64,000 nt of DNA from Petaurus breviceps papuanus (Eukaryota > Chordata > Mammalia > Diprotodontia > Petauridae): contig JAMXIF010000002.1 in assembly GCA_028583685.1 (NCBI GenBank), positions 60,367,088 through 60,431,087 on the forward strand, in the 5' to 3' direction. The notes beneath the pieces were generated by a model. That model saw nothing but the letters and a program-made list of their open reading frames with translations, ran no database searches and was not told where the DNA came from. The number at the start of each line of letters is the position of its first letter. Within the stretch, counting starts at the first letter, position 1. The position numbers and the translations under genes are program-made. This document shows positions 9,960 through 21,458 of this stretch, piece after piece.

Positions 9960-10725
9960 TGTAGCAGAGGACCATGGTACATGACCAACAGTAGACTGAA
10001 TATATGAAAATACAATGTTGTAATCAAGCAATATCTGGTTATCGCATATATTACTATCATGCCTAATAATTATGCATGTATAGTAGGGGTGGGAACTTTG
10101 TCTCTCTCTCTTCCTCCTGAAAGAATGGGACTATGTTCTAAAAGACTCCAGGTGATAGGTAGGGGTAGTAACCCATAGTAGTAGCCATGGGCAGAGACTA
10201 AAGATGGAAATGAAGAGCTAAAGAATAAGAATACTATCAGTAAGGAAAAGAGAAGATTCTAGAGGTTTTGCCCTTCTCTTCCAGTTGGAAAATAGCATCC
10301 AAAGGTCAAGGGATTCACTTTGACTAGCTTGAGAAACTGCTGGACCAATTACCTATGCTACAGACCTGTCACCCCATTCTTACCTCCTTTTGATGAATAA
10401 AATACATCAGGGGGAATATTTTTTCAGTGGTCTATACAAAGGGAATATAAAACTGTACTTATTTTGGGTTCTTCTGGAGAGGAAAGCACTAAGAAGGTAT
10501 TGCAATCATGTGTAACTTTTTTTAATGTGAGAAGAGAGGGTATTTTCCCTCATTTTTGTTCCTTCTGAATCTGCCTATGTCATAGAATACTCATACATCT
10601 TCAGTGTAATGCTGAATGGAAGTCTTCTCTGCCTGAAACAGAGAATGAAAGATGTGCCTGGAATCCATAGCTCTTGATCAAAGACATTTAACTCAAGACA
10701 CAACTTCTGAATTTCCTCTTTGTTT
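9960..10725. other. Unannotated stretch
   Basis: No gene or recognisable repeat seen. Single-copy-like composition. Confidence 0.5.
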
Positions 10726-10727
10726 AT

Positions 10728-10908
10728 GTCAGCATAGTGCAGTGGGTAAAATAATTTGGAGTCCACGCCACAGCTCTGTGGCTTATTACCAATGTAACTT
10801 TGGGCAAGCCATTTCACTTCCAGGGCCCTCAGTTCTGCATCTGTAAATATGAGGAGGTTGAACTGTTGTCCATGATCTCTCCCAGCTCTAAATCTATGTT
10901 CCTTTAAG
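10728..10908 (+). repeat. SINE with 'ctctcccagctctaaat' tail
   Basis: Head 'agcatagtgcagtgggtaaa', core 'actttgggcaagccatttca', tail 'gatctctcccagctctaaat'. This tail type differs from MAR1 and recurs at 13262, 20640, 28565 and 50507. Confidence 0.7.
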
Positions 10909-10909
10909 A

Positions 10910-11250
10910 CAGGCCTTGGGTGGAGAAGGTTGACCCCTAGAGAAGCCCCATATTGGGGATATCAAATAGCCATGGGGATTTGCTCACATCTTTGCAACTA
11001 ATCAATACTCATTTAGGGTTATGAGTTTTGTTTCATCTTTTTAAATATAAAACTAGTCCTGTAATTTTGTGAACTAAATATCTGCAGGTGGAGTCAAGAC
11101 TCAGGCTACTAGAATCTATTGTGCATATACATTCCCAGGTTTCCAAAGTGAGTGTGAGCTCTTCCGATGGAGAGTGTGACAAAACTCCTAAAAATTTATC
11201 AGAGACCTTCTCTGTTATGAGGGTCTGTTACACAAATATTATATTCATTT
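10910..11250. other. Unannotated spacer
   Basis: Nothing recognised before the GGAA microsatellite. Confidence 0.5.
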
Positions 11251-11261
11251 AGCAACTAGTG

Positions 11262-11476
11262 GTAAAAAAGGAAGGAAGGAAGGGAAGAAGAAAGGGAGGA
11301 AGGAAGGAAGGAAGGAAGGAAGGAAGGAAGGAAGGAAGGAAGGATGGANNNNNNNNNNNNNNNNNNNNNNNNNNNNNNNNNNNNNNNNNNNNNNNNNNNN
11401 NNNNNNNNNNNNNNNNNNNNNNNNNNNNNNNNNNNNNNNNNNNNNNNNAGGGAGGGAGGGAGGGAAAGAAGGAAGG
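11262..11476 (+). repeat. (GGAA)n microsatellite with assembly gap
   Basis: Tandem GGAA units on both sides of 100 N (11349-11448). The flanks drift to GGAT and GGGA at the gap edges. The true length is unknown. Confidence 0.95.
11349..11448. other. Assembly gap of 100 N
   Basis: Exactly 100 N, the common placeholder for a gap of unknown size. Open frames reading across it have no meaning. Confidence 0.95.
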
Positions 11477-11487
11477 ATTCTTTAAAC

Positions 11488-11580
11488 ACTTACTGTGGGC
11501 CTTAGCCTCAAGAAGTTTACATTCTACTTTGTTCTTCAATTTGGTGAGGACAACAGGGAGAGGCAATGAATATCCAAGCA
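11488..11580 (-). repeat. L2-clade fragment, antisense
   Basis: 'ttctttaaacacttactgtg' and 'cctcaagaagtttacattct' match the antisense L2-type 3' end. The GGAA array interrupts its left side. Confidence 0.5.
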
Positions 11581-11589
11581 TTAGATGCC

Positions 11590-12570
11590 TGAAGAAAAGG
11601 AGAGAAGGCATGAACATTATAAAATCCCTTTTCTCCATTTTCTATTTGACATATTACATGTACTGCCTTGTGTTCCACTTCTCCTCACCCACGTATACAC
11701 CCCCACGATCTCTAGTACCCTGTTTCCATTGGCTCTTTCCCTAGGGATAATGACTTACTTATCAGCTTAAGACTTTATTACTTAGCACTATAACTATTAG
11801 TGACTTATGTTAACCTTGGCATACGTGGAATATCATAAAATAGCTTTCAAATGTGGTACACAGGGAGGAGGTGAGCCATTTAATTGTGATGTCAATCCAC
11901 ATCTAGTGTCCATTACACAAACCATGCCAAGAGGCTTCTTATTCCCCCATCAACATTCCATGGTAGAATAGCCATGTCACTCTGTGGCTTTGAATTTCAG
12001 GGTTGTTATCCCACTTCTTGGGAAAGTGAAGTCAGTGTTTGATATCTTGCCCTATGACACCCCCTCCCCTGGGCTGCATAGTCATAGTTCCAGAATGAGC
12101 AGCTAGTCACACCCCACTATAATTACTTTCTGAAAAATTGTTCACTATACAACATAATAGATGAATACACACTAGGTCATTATGTGAATTTATAATTAGG
12201 TTGTGTATACTAAAATCACGAGATAAATTAGCCCTTATTAGTTTATATTTAAACTATAATTGAATATGTAAATAGCAAATTAGTATAATATATTGATACC
12301 ATCTGCTGTTCTAATTTTACAGCAGTTTTTTCATTTGTCTTAATTCAAATAGGATTGAATTTTCTTCCTACCTATGTCTGTTTTCATTAATTATTCTGTT
12401 TTCATTTAAAGATCATTGAATTGACCATGATCTTAATTGTATAAAATAATTTGTAGATAATAGGGTAGATGTGATATTTTCAACAGGTAAGTCCTAATTC
12501 CAGCTTTATATACTCTGAGGCTCAAGAAATTTTTTCCAATAAAAAGACTGAATTATTACCAATAAAAACA
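11590..12570. other. Unannotated, repeat-poor AT-rich stretch
   Basis: About 1 kb with no recognised gene or mobile element. 12120-12500 is strongly AT-rich. Confidence 0.5.
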
Positions 12571-12682
12571 TCAGGGAGAAGGAGAATGGAGAGGGAAAGG
12601 GAGAAGAGGAGAATAAAGAAAAGAAGAGAGCAAAGGAGAAGAGAATTAAGGAGGGGAGGGGAGTGGAGGGGAGGAGAGGGGT
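12571..12682. repeat. GA-rich low-complexity tract
   Basis: Almost pure purine ('gagaggggagg'-type) for about 110 bases. Confidence 0.85.
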
Positions 12683-12689
12683 TTTAAAA

Positions 12690-13255
12690 TCTAATTGGTC
12701 CTAATGTAGGCTATAGTTTTTCCTATAAATTAACAAGCACCAAGTCTGAGCTTGTCCTATAATAATGGCGTTAGTAAGAGAATAATAAAAAGTAATAAAG
12801 ATAAAGAAGCCAGTGATAAGTTAAATAAAACATTTCAATGGGAAAATGTAATTAAAAGGCTTTTCAGAATGAATATATTTCATATGGTAATTTGTACAAT
12901 TGCTTTTTCTGTGTATAGTATATATATTGTTTCTTCCAAAGAATCTCATCTGAAGGTCAACCTTATATGTATATTTGTATGTATGTCTCACATATACACA
13001 CATACATGGATTGAGTCTTTAGTATATCAATGGAAAGGAATATCTAATACAGGGATATCTAGAAACATTATTGTGAGTCAAGGCCAGATTAAGTAATTAA
13101 TGAAAGCCTTAAGCTAAAGGCAATAAAAATGAATAAACAAACTTTTCATTAAAATAATTACCTAGGACTTACCATAGAAGGTCTTATTAGAATTCCTTTT
13201 ATAAATTGTAATACTTGCTCTTAGAAGACAATGATCTCCATTCCTGGATGCAGAA
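12690..13255. other. Unannotated AT-rich stretch
   Basis: A 114-codon open frame (12752-13096) exists but has no recognisable domain and ordinary AT-rich composition. I take it as chance. Confidence 0.5.
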
Positions 13256-13261
13256 CTGGAA

Positions 13262-13410
13262 AGGGCAGTTGGTTTGGAGTCCTTAATTTTCAACTTGCTA
13301 CCTATGTGACGTTGGGCAAGTCATTTAAGCTGTCTGGGCTTCAGTTTCCTTATCTGTAAAATGAGGTGTTTAAAATGAGACTATCATTTCCAAGTCTATG
13401 GTTCTATGAT
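13262..13410 (+). repeat. SINE, variant tail
   Basis: 'cctatgtgacgttgggcaag', 'cagtttccttatctgtaaaa' and the end 'ctatggttctatgat'. Joined directly to a second SINE. Confidence 0.7.
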
Positions 13411-13565
13411 TTGGGTTCAAATCCTAGCTATGCTACTAACTACCTAAGTGACTTTCATCAATTCACAACCTGTCTAGGCAGTTTACCCACATGTAAAATG
13501 AGGGAGTTGGGAAAAATGTTAAAGATCCCTTTGAGTGCTATAACCAAGATTCCCAGAGACTGGTT
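13411..13565 (+). repeat. SINE, variant tail, tandem neighbour
   Basis: 'gggttcaaatcctagctatg', 'caattcacaacctgtctagg' and 'catgtaaaatgagggagttg'. The same family and orientation as the SINE immediately upstream. Confidence 0.65.
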
Positions 13566-13859
13566 TCACTTAACATCACAACTTCTTGCTATAATACTCT
13601 AAGTTTCTGGTTTCCTTTTATGAGTTGAACTTTAGAAAATATTCTTGTGCAACTACCAAGCAATCCACTCAAGTCCAAGTAATTAGGCATTTCTGTGTTG
13701 CCAGAAAGCTATGAATTGGACACTAGTGGAGGCAAACAAATGAAAGTTTTATGAACTTGAAATCTGAAATTTCTGATTCCTTTTCTAATTCATTTCTATT
13801 GAAACTACTCTTTGCCTAGATTTTGATATCTAGCCCCTTTACCCTTATGTATGCTCTTT

Positions 13860-14130
13860 TTTTCCATCTCAGGCCTCTCCTGCCTTCATTTATACTCCCA
13901 GACACAATAGACCCCTTGGTCAATCATTTCAATTAGGCCCCCAATTATAAGTTCCTTCAAATCCCTCACTCATTTGACCTTCCACTGAAAACTCTTGCTA
14001 ATTTCAAACTATGGGTAAAACCCACTGTCAGCTTTCTTTGTTCCTAGGTTGGCAAATATTACTAGAAAACATTATGTACTGCTGCTAACTGACTCTACAA
14101 TAAATTCATGCCACATAATTAAGGTATTAT
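13860..14130 (+). repeat. L2-clade ORF2 remnant, 5' part
   Basis: Pyrimidine-rich text ('ctcaggcctctcctgccttc', 'catttgaccttccactgaaa') resembles the L2 ORF2 region upstream of the reverse-transcriptase core. It is probably the same copy as 16180-16715, separated by about 2 kb. Assignment is from recalled consensus only. Confidence 0.4.
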
Positions 14131-14139
14131 ATGTTCCTT

Positions 14140-15640
14140 ATGACAGAGAAACTGAAGTGGAGATGTGGCCAAATGAGAGTAGATTTCTTAACTGTGATAA
14201 GATGAGAGAGCAAAGGAGATAAAAAAGGGGAGAAGACAGGAGAGATAAGAAAGAAGTGAAGAGGAGCTAGAAGCTAGAGTTCATATTTAAGGCCTTTTTG
14301 GACAAAATAGATGAGAGAGGCTTCAGTTTATATTAAAGCTTTGACAGAAATCTGCAGTTTGGTAGTAAAGGCAGCTGAGCAAGCTAGCAGCACATTAGGA
14401 GAAAAATTGGAAAAGTGCTATAAATAAAGCTTTGCTAAGTGGTCAGAGGGGACAAAAGGCATTGAGGCTGTGAAGTAACAATGAAGGAGCAGGTGTCTGA
14501 AATCTGATCCATACAAAAAGGATATGAGGAGAGGGGAGAGAAATAGAGAGAAGAGTGGAAAGGACTGAAGTGAAAAGAAGGGAATAGGGTATAGAGAAGG
14601 ATGAGAAGGAAAGAATTTGGTAGGAATCAAAGGCATTGGAATATACTGTCTTGTTAGAAACCCCAGAATGGCAAAGGGTTTCACAGTGTTCAGCTATAAG
14701 AGACACCAAGGAGAATCAGTTGGAACTGAGGGTCTTGCCTGCAAATGGTACCAAGGACAAGACTTTGAAGAGAATACACTCTGTTTTCTGCCAGTGATAT
14801 GCAATGGCAACATATGCACACAATGTAAGTTGATCACTAAATTGGAGGAAAAGTTGACAGACCAGAGCAATTTGTTTCATCTCTGTAGGCTATCAGGGGA
14901 ACTAATTGTTCCTTTCAAGAATGGAAGGGCAATACAAATAAAAAACAAGACCTAGAACAGAAGGGAGTGATATATGTCATATGTTAGGAAGATAGAAGAA
15001 TATGGAAGAGAAGAAAGGGAAGAAAATGGACCACAGGAAATTTGAACCAAAGTAACAAGAATAGTGCCCTTCTTGGAGAGGGAAGCTGGAATTTACCAGG
15101 AGTAAGCAGTTTTTGTGCTTCAAAGAATAGTGATATAGATCCATAGCTGTTATCAGGAAAGAGGAAAAAGACATGGATGACAAATGGATGTTCAACGGCC
15201 TGATGAAGAATAACAAGGAAGCTCTTCATCAATTGCAAACAACAAAGAGGTCCACTGTCTTCCTGTCACATCTATCTAGGAATAATGGGAGGACTCTTGT
15301 CTGAACTAAAGGCCATTGACCCTTTCTGGGTGATTCACAAGGGGATAAATGATGCCACCAGTAGAAACCTACAAGCTCCTGGGTGAGAAACATAGGAACT
15401 TAGATAGTATATACAAAAATATATTTGCTATAAAAATATATTCTTATGAATTTGAACAAAGAGGCTATTACATATAAATCAAGTAAAATAAAATGCCCAC
15501 AGATGCCAAGTCAGATAACAAAGAGTAGCAAGTACTTAGGAAGAAGAACCTCAGTAAAGAGGATCAATAATTCACAGAAGACAATACACAAAAAAGTGAG
15601 TGCAAAAAAATAAAAAAACACGACCTCAACTCTCCATATT
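14140..15640 (+). repeat. Purine-rich region, possible CR1/L3 ORF1 remnant
   Basis: Mostly G/A-rich and unidentified. Around 15320-15390, plus-strand translation gives WVIHKGINDATSRNLQAPG, like the 'VIHVGTND' block of the SGNH/esterase-like domain in ORF1 of CR1 and L3 elements. With the L2 pieces on both sides, this may be an old CR1/L3 insertion into an L2. The 112-codon open frame at 14617-14955 has no domain I recognise. Confidence 0.3.
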
Positions 15641-15644
15641 CAAA

Positions 15645-15765
15645 TCAAGCACAACCAACCAAGGAACATTTATTTAGTGCCTGCTATTTTCTAGGTGCTC
15701 TGCTAGGCTCTGATTGTACAAAGATAAAGTGGAAAAAGTGACTGATCTCAGGAAGGAAGGAAGCA
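15645..15765 (-). repeat. L2-clade LINE 3' end, antisense
   Basis: 'aaggaacatttatttagtgc', 'ctgctattttctaggtgctc' and 'gattgtacaaagataaa' match the antisense L2-type end. Confidence 0.7.
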
Positions 15766-16071
15766 AGACAAACACAAAGACCACCATATCTTATAATAAA
15801 GGAGTAACTTGACTCCCGTGGGAAACTCTGGAAAATAATATGATAAAGAAACAATGCAAACAAGTGCAATAAAAAGAAAAAGGGAAAAGTATCCAAAGAC
15901 AGACTTTTCTTTTAAGAACTTAGATTGTTTTTTAATGCATGTATAGAATATTGTAGTAAGGGCAAGTAAAAGAGATTAAATAGAAAAGTGTAGCACCATC
16001 TTGTAGAAAATGTAAGAAGAAAGACAGGTTCAGAGTGAGGTGAGGTAAGTCAGGTGATCAGAAGAATCTCA

Positions 16072-16160
16072 GCTCGATTTGAGGAGTTCTTCAATCAGCC
16101 TGATGAGTTCAGAGGGATCCTCTGAAGTCTCTTTCAATTCTGAGATTCTGTGATTATGAA
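16072..16160 (+). repeat. SINE or L3 3' end fragment
   Basis: 'tctgaagtctctttcaattc' and 'tgagattctgtgatta' are a tail shared by CR1/L3 ends and one SINE type. Too short to choose. Confidence 0.5.
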
Positions 16161-16179
16161 CATCACCGGGCTCTCAGTA

Positions 16180-16715
16180 CTTGGCAATTATTTTGCTTGT
16201 CCCTTTCAGGTTCCCAACAGAAGTACTTCTAAACAATTTTTTCTTCTCTTCAAGCTCCCAAATCCCTTCTTCAACTGCCCCCACCCTTTACTCTCTGTTG
16301 ATGCACTCCCCAAGATCAAACAATGTGAGCTTCTACAACTTTCCTCATTACTTCTAAGTTTATCTGTTATCCTTTTCCCTTTCACTCCCTTCTCAGAGGA
16401 AAAAATGGCCCTCCTCTTTTGTGAGACTAACCTTTCTATTTAGCCTCTTGTTCTCAACTTTTCCCATCTCCTCTACAATTTGCTTCCTCACATATCTTCC
16501 AAGTCTCTTGTATCTCCAATCTCTCCTTTCTCCCAACTTCAGCCTGAAGCAAGTCTCCTCTATTCTTAAAAATCTTATAAAAGACTAATACTACTTTTTC
16601 ATCCTCCTTTTCTTGCTGAAATAGCAGTCTATGCTCTCTGCTTCCACAATGTCATCTCCTACCCTATTCTCAGTCCCTTGAAATATGATTTCTTCCTCTA
16701 CCACATGAGCAAATG
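16180..16715 (+). repeat. L2-clade ORF2 remnant
   Basis: Pyrimidine-rich coding remnant with the order expected for the L2 ORF2 5' reverse-transcriptase region: 'cttctcagaggaaaaaatgg', then 'cttcagcctgaagcaagtct' and 'tcttaaaaatcttataaaag'. Frames are broken. It meets an antisense L2 3' end at about 16720. Confidence 0.6.
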
Positions 16716-16717
16716 AA

Positions 16718-16860
16718 TTAATAAAAAATCATTTATTAAGCACATATATTTTAGGCACTGTGCTAAGTAATAGGGATACAAATAAAAGCAAGTAAAACAG
16801 TCTCTGTCTCAAGGAGTTTACCTTTTAAGAGAGGAAGACAAGTCATAGAGGGGATTGGTG
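16718..16860 (-). repeat. L2-clade LINE 3' end, antisense
   Basis: 'aatcatttattaagcacata', 'ttaggcactgtgctaagtaa' and 'ctcaaggagtttacctttta'. Confidence 0.8.
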
Positions 16861-17315
16861 TGTTGGAGAAGGAAGTAGGAGAGAATGATGACTGGAGTCA
16901 CAGGTCAGTTGAATCAGGTGACCTGGGAAACAGTAGTGTTGATTTGTTTATCATTCCTAGAGATGTTGTTGGAAGGAAAGAGGAGAGGGAGGAAATGCAA
17001 ATGCCAGACATGGCATGCAGATGGCCAAGAAGTGGCTCAGTAGTTCGGAGACTGGGCAAGATATGATGAAATGTTCACCAATCCTAGTCCTAGGATTGAC
17101 AGTAGTGGGATTCTCAATGCTAGATGGAGGTGGAGAGTGAAGACCAAGCAGCATAGCATCCAGCTGGCCAGGAAGTGATTTGACAGAAATTGTTCTCCAA
17201 TAACCTTGGAAGGACAAAAAAGGGTAAATAAATGTTGGTATTCTTTCCTCTCAGGTGATCTTGGTGATATTTTGGTTAGCATTGTTAAATATAAAAATCA
17301 ATTTAGGAAATATCA
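16861..17315. other. Unannotated stretch
   Basis: No gene or recognised repeat seen. Confidence 0.5.
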
Positions 17316-17324
17316 ATTTGAACC

Positions 17325-17455
17325 ACATAGTGAACAAAAAAATCTAGTAAGCACCTACTATATGCCAGACATTATGCTTAATACTAGAAATATAAAGGAA
17401 GGCACAAGAAAGTCACTGCCCTCATGAGCTCTCAGTCTAATGAAACCATATGTTG
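17325..17455 (-). repeat. L2-clade LINE 3' end, antisense
   Basis: 'taagcacctactatatgcca', 'gacattatgcttaatactag' and 'ccctcatgagctctcagtct'. Confidence 0.8.
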
Positions 17456-17524
17456 CCATACAAAAACATTTTATGTACCTCAAATTAATCAGATCATTTG
17501 TATAATTTTTTATTTTCTTTCAGT

Positions 17525-17728
17525 ACTTCCTACAAGCTGGGAATTCTTGAGCTAAAAACTCCCTCCACCTCTGCATTTGGAAACCCTCTAAATCTTGTAG
17601 TCTTAGAGACTGTGCCATTGAAAGTCTAGGTTCATCCATGGTCACATAGTTGGTATGGTGGAGGAAGAACTTGATGCCAGCTCTTCCTGATTCCAAGACC
17701 ACTACTATTTCCACTACTCTACTCATTA
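17525..17728 (-). repeat. SINE with 'tagtcttagaga' 3' part, antisense
   Basis: 'aaaactccctccacctctgc', 'tgtagtcttagagactgtgc' and 'gctcttcctgattccaagac'. The same distinctive 3' type appears at 19970, 43680, 53345 and 53895. Confidence 0.65.
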
Positions 17729-17734
17729 ATTTTA

Positions 17735-18710
17735 GTTATTATAAGTTGATAATTATAATCTCATTTATTTCATTTTATATAGTTTTACAGTTGCCCTTAA
17801 GTAGACTGTTCATTTCTAAGTTAATTTCCAAAGATTTGATTTTTTTCTTTGCTATTATAAGTGGAATTTCTTTTGTACAATGTTTTCTTAATCCTTGTTA
17901 CTAGTAAATAAAAATGCAAATATTTTTGTGGGTTAATCATATCATGCTACTTTGGAGAATATATTCATTGTTTCTATCCATTTTTCACAGTGATTGATTT
18001 TCTAGCCACATATAAACAGTAAATAAGATATTTTAACCTCCTCAATTTGCATTCTTTTATCTTTCTAATATCTGTTTCAAATCTTAAGGAAATTACCAAT
18101 TTTCTATTTCAATGTCAAAGAAATATAGTGAGAATGAGTATCTTGTGGGTTTTTTTTTTTTTTACCAGTTTTTATTTAGAATACTTATAAGTTTTTTCCA
18201 TTGGCACTCAAGTCGAATTTTTTTTTATCAGTTTGAGAAAAATCCTTCCATATCTATTTTTATGACATTTTTTTGGTCATGAATGTATATTGGATTTTAT
18301 CAAACTTTTCTTGAATCTATTAAGATAATCATTTTCTTATTGTTGATATTGGTATTACCTTGATAGTTTCTCAGATGTTAAACAGCCTTCTATACTTTTT
18401 ATAAAACCTGCTGATCATGTTGAATGATTTAAAAAGGAATTATAACATTATATTAGTTAATATCCTACTTTTAAAATTGTATCTATCAGTGGGGCAGCTA
18501 GGTGGCACAGTGAATAGAGTACTGGCCCTGGAGTCAGGAGGACCTGATTTCAAATCCAGCCTCAGACACTTAACACAAAAACTATCCTTGTGACCTTGGG
18601 CAAGTCACTTAACCCCAATCACCCCCCCAAAAAAAAGGCAAAAAAAAAATTGTATCTATCTTAAATAGGTAGCTGAATATTCAATTCTTAATATAATTTT
18701 CCCTTGTGGT
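17735..18710 (-). mobile_element. L1 ORF2 fragment, antisense, with SINE inside
   Basis: Read in reverse this is L1 reverse-transcriptase-region sequence. The plus strand shows typical antisense phrases 'ttggattttatcaaactttt', 'cttgaatctattaagataat', 'aaacctgctgatcatgttga' and 'gctactttggagaatatatt'. The fragment is old and frame-broken. A younger SINE (18488-18645) lies in it with a TSD. Confidence 0.7.
18488..18645 (+). repeat. Young SINE with TSD
   Basis: Head 'ggggcagctaggtggcacag', then 'ctggagtcaggaggacctga' and an A-rich tail. A perfect 15-base TSD, 'aaaattgtatctatc', lies at 18473-18487 and 18646-18660 within the antisense L1. It keeps a clear tRNA-type A box and is among the least eroded SINEs in the window. 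Confidence 0.92.
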
Positions 18711-18744
18711 TTAAGACTCTTCACAACTCAAGAAGTATAGATTT

Positions 18745-18920
18745 AGAAATGTAAGGATACTTAAAATATAATCTCTTCCAACCACTTCATTTGGCAGATG
18801 AGAAAACAGAGAACAAAGAGGATTCAGTGCCTTGGCCAAAGCCACCCAGATAGTATAAGAATCAGAATCAGAGCCAAGATTCATTCCTAGGTCCTCTGAC
18901 TTCAAATCCATTATTTTTTG
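18745..18920 (-). repeat. MIR-like SINE, antisense
   Basis: 'catttggcagatgagaaaac', 'gtgccttggccaaagccacc' and 'cctaggtcctctgacttc'. Confidence 0.65.
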
Positions 18921-19740
18921 CCAGATTCTGAAACTTTGCTTACAATGTTCCTGCCTTATATACCTGTCCTTCTAACCCTAAGTATTCCTTATGACTTAAA
19001 TCACATGCCACATTTTCTCCCATGCCTTCCCTCTTCTATAGCACTCTGATGCTCAGTGCATATCCAGAATAGGGTTGAAGAGAGGAAGAATGATAAACTT
19101 GGATATGGTTGGGGGAAGTGAACCTTTGACTAGAACATTGGTGGCATCCCCACATGGGAGATGTTGTTGTGCCTACGAGCACCTCTTTGTGAGGGTTGAG
19201 GACATTTCTTAGGCCTGGGTACCATGTGACCTTTTCACACTTCATTGAGAATGAGTGATTAAGTCACAGTGATTGGGGATAATTTGATTGGTTGAAGAGA
19301 TGAATTTGGAGTTACTCTCATTTTTGTTGATGTCTGGGCAGAGTTGGCCTTTACAAGTAATCTGGAGCCAATGGACTAGGAAGAACCAATGATTAACTTT
19401 TCAGTGTGTGCTCTTATGCCCAGGAAATCATCAAAGGCTGTAAATAAGGAATTGATTTGTTATTTTGTCAATTGTCCCTAGAGATATAAGAAAGTGATGG
19501 AGAAATGTTGATAATATAGATCAAATTTAAAAGTGTGTCACGTGAGCATTCCACCCCCCCCACCAAGAACCAGTTGTTAAACATTTACCAGCCTACCACT
19601 GCCTTTAGAAGATGGAGAAATAGCAGAGCAAAGATTGGAGATGCAGAGATCAGTTAATAGTAGTCCTGTGAGGGAAAAACCTATAGATCTAGTCTCCTCC
19701 CAGGTGAGAATAAAGATAGAAACATCTTATAGTTGCATTT
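18921..19740. other. Unannotated stretch
   Basis: No gene or clear repeat seen in about 800 bases. Confidence 0.5.
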
Positions 19741-19880
19741 ATTTTCACCAACTAACTTGAAAAATAGCAATGGCAGCCCCCAGAGAGGATGAAGCTCCAT
19801 TTCCCAATCTTTTGAATAGAGAGGGGAGGAGAGGGAAAAAGTGGATCTATAATTTCACTGGTAGAAGGAATAAATTCTCA

Positions 19881-19911
19881 GTAAAAAAAAAAAAAAAAAA
19901 AATAAAAAAAC
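19881..19911. repeat. Poly(A) tract
   Basis: About 20 A followed by 't' and 7 A. It may be the tail of an unrecognised retroposed sequence upstream (19740-19880), which I could not identify. Confidence 0.7.
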
Positions 19912-19969
19912 CCTACCTTTTACCAAGGATGATCAGCCTCTTTTTTTCCCCCAATTTATAGTCTTAGAG

Positions 19970-20145
19970 AGTTGCCTAGGGGTACTGAGAGGTTAAGCAG
20001 GTTAATCTATTTAAATTCTCAAATGCCCACAGGCAACCCTCTAGCATAATGGTTATTATTCATAGCCTAGAGTCAGAGAGGCAAAATATGCTATAGGGCA
20101 GGACATGAACTCTATCTTCTTGACTCCTAGGAGTCACTGCCTACA
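19970..20145 (-). repeat. SINE with 'tagtcttagaga' 3' part, antisense
   Basis: 'tatagtcttagagagttgcc', 'tactgagaggttaagcaggt' and 'atcttcttgactcctagg'. Same family as 17525-17728. Confidence 0.6.
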
Positions 20146-20164
20146 GAGCTTTTTTAAAAATGTT

Positions 20165-20312
20165 GAAAACTGTATCTTAATATACTTGATTTCAGAATCT
20201 TATGTACTTTATTCTATATACTTAAAAACATTATTCTGAGAAGAGTTCACAGGCTTCACCAGACAGCCAAGGGAGTAATGACACAGACATGAAAAAATTA
20301 AGAACCCCTGGC
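20165..20312 (-). mobile_element. Palindromic MITE (hAT-like), copy 2
   Basis: 'attctgagaagagttcacag', 'gcttcaccagacagccaagg' and the end 'ttaagaacccctgg'. This is the complementary end of the family at 2350 and 46137. Confidence 0.55.
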
Positions 20313-20639
20313 CTAGAAGAAAGTGAATTTCCTGGAAGAAAATGTTGAATTCCTTGAGAGTTCTCATGAGAGAAGGGGGAGCTTGGGGACAGTGATAGCC
20401 TATTAATGAGAAGAGAACTACACAGAGATAAAATACTAAATTTCTAATACTGTGCAATGGTTTAGTTACAGAAGAAAATATTTGTTACCTTGGTCTTAAT
20501 TTCCTGGAAAGACAAACAGAGACTATTAATTGAGACCTAATCTACATCTTCAACCCCAGGGTCCTCACAAATCCCCATTGGTTTTGAGCCAATTTATTTT
20601 TACTTGGGAATTCATTATGTCAGTAAGCCAGCCACTTCA

Positions 20640-20760
20640 CTGCTCTATCTTCTCCTGTTGACTATTTTTTGGCTGTTTCACCCCTCATTAGTTTCCCTAT
20701 CTATAGGTGGTATTAGATGATATCTAAAGTCCATTCCAGATTTAACAGCTTAAGATGATA
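20640..20760 (+). repeat. SINE, variant tail
   Basis: 'gtttccctatctataggtgg' and 'tagatgatatctaaagtcca' are the 3' half of the 'ctaaggtcccttccagctc' tail type. Confidence 0.6.
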
Positions 20761-21352
20761 TTGATGGGGTACCAGCTCTGGGAAATGCCTTGAACTCTGT
20801 TTGAATCTTCCCATTTGATGAGGCATTTGCCTAAGGCCATGAGCCTTTCATTATAGCTAGACCCAAATCTTTTACTAGCCTAGCCCTGTATTGTCCATCT
20901 ACTTCTCACCCTTGAGGCTATCAAAATATCTATACTCAAATCTGTTACCCTTAAGGTAGCCTAGCCCTCCATTATTTGTCATCTTCTGGTAGCCTCTAGC
21001 TATTTCCCACCCTTAATCTCATTACTGGAGTGTGACCTCATTTGAATCCCCCTCAAAACCCTCCCCAAATTCCTCCTCTAGACCACCCCTAGAACCCTCC
21101 CACAATCTTTCTGTATGTAAGCTCCATCTTGCCTCCATGAGGTGGCCGAGAATTATCTAGTGCAGACTCACTCTGTGTCAGAATATTCTGACCCGCTTGT
21201 CAATACAAGCTTCACATATACTTAGACTCCTTAAGAGTCTACCCATGAAGGTGAATCCCTAATAAACTTTGCTTTACTTTGGCTGAGAGAAGACTTGAGT
21301 CAAATTCATTCAGCAGGATCCAGTGTGTTATTTTGGGGTCTTGAGCCCCCAT
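20760..21352 (+). mobile_element. Probable solo LTR (endogenous retrovirus fossil)
   Basis: A block of about 590 bases with LTR-like layout: an opening near 'tggggtaccagctct', a polyadenylation signal AATAAA at about 21261 followed by 'ctttgctttactttggctga', and an end near 'cttgagccccca'. No internal viral region is attached, so it is a lone LTR. Ends are approximate and I found no convincing target duplication. The family is not assigned and it looks old. Confidence 0.5.
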
Positions 21353-21458
21353 AATCTAAACCTTAAACATAAGCAATATGAGCCCCTTCAAACTCCAAAA
21401 TTTGCTGATTCAGTATGGTAGCAAAGGTAAGGAACCATTCTGAGAAAAAGATGAAGTG

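Noticed and set aside
11249-11744. Long open frames across the 100-N gap and GGAA array
   Set aside because: They are produced by the microsatellite and by unknown bases and have no coding signal.
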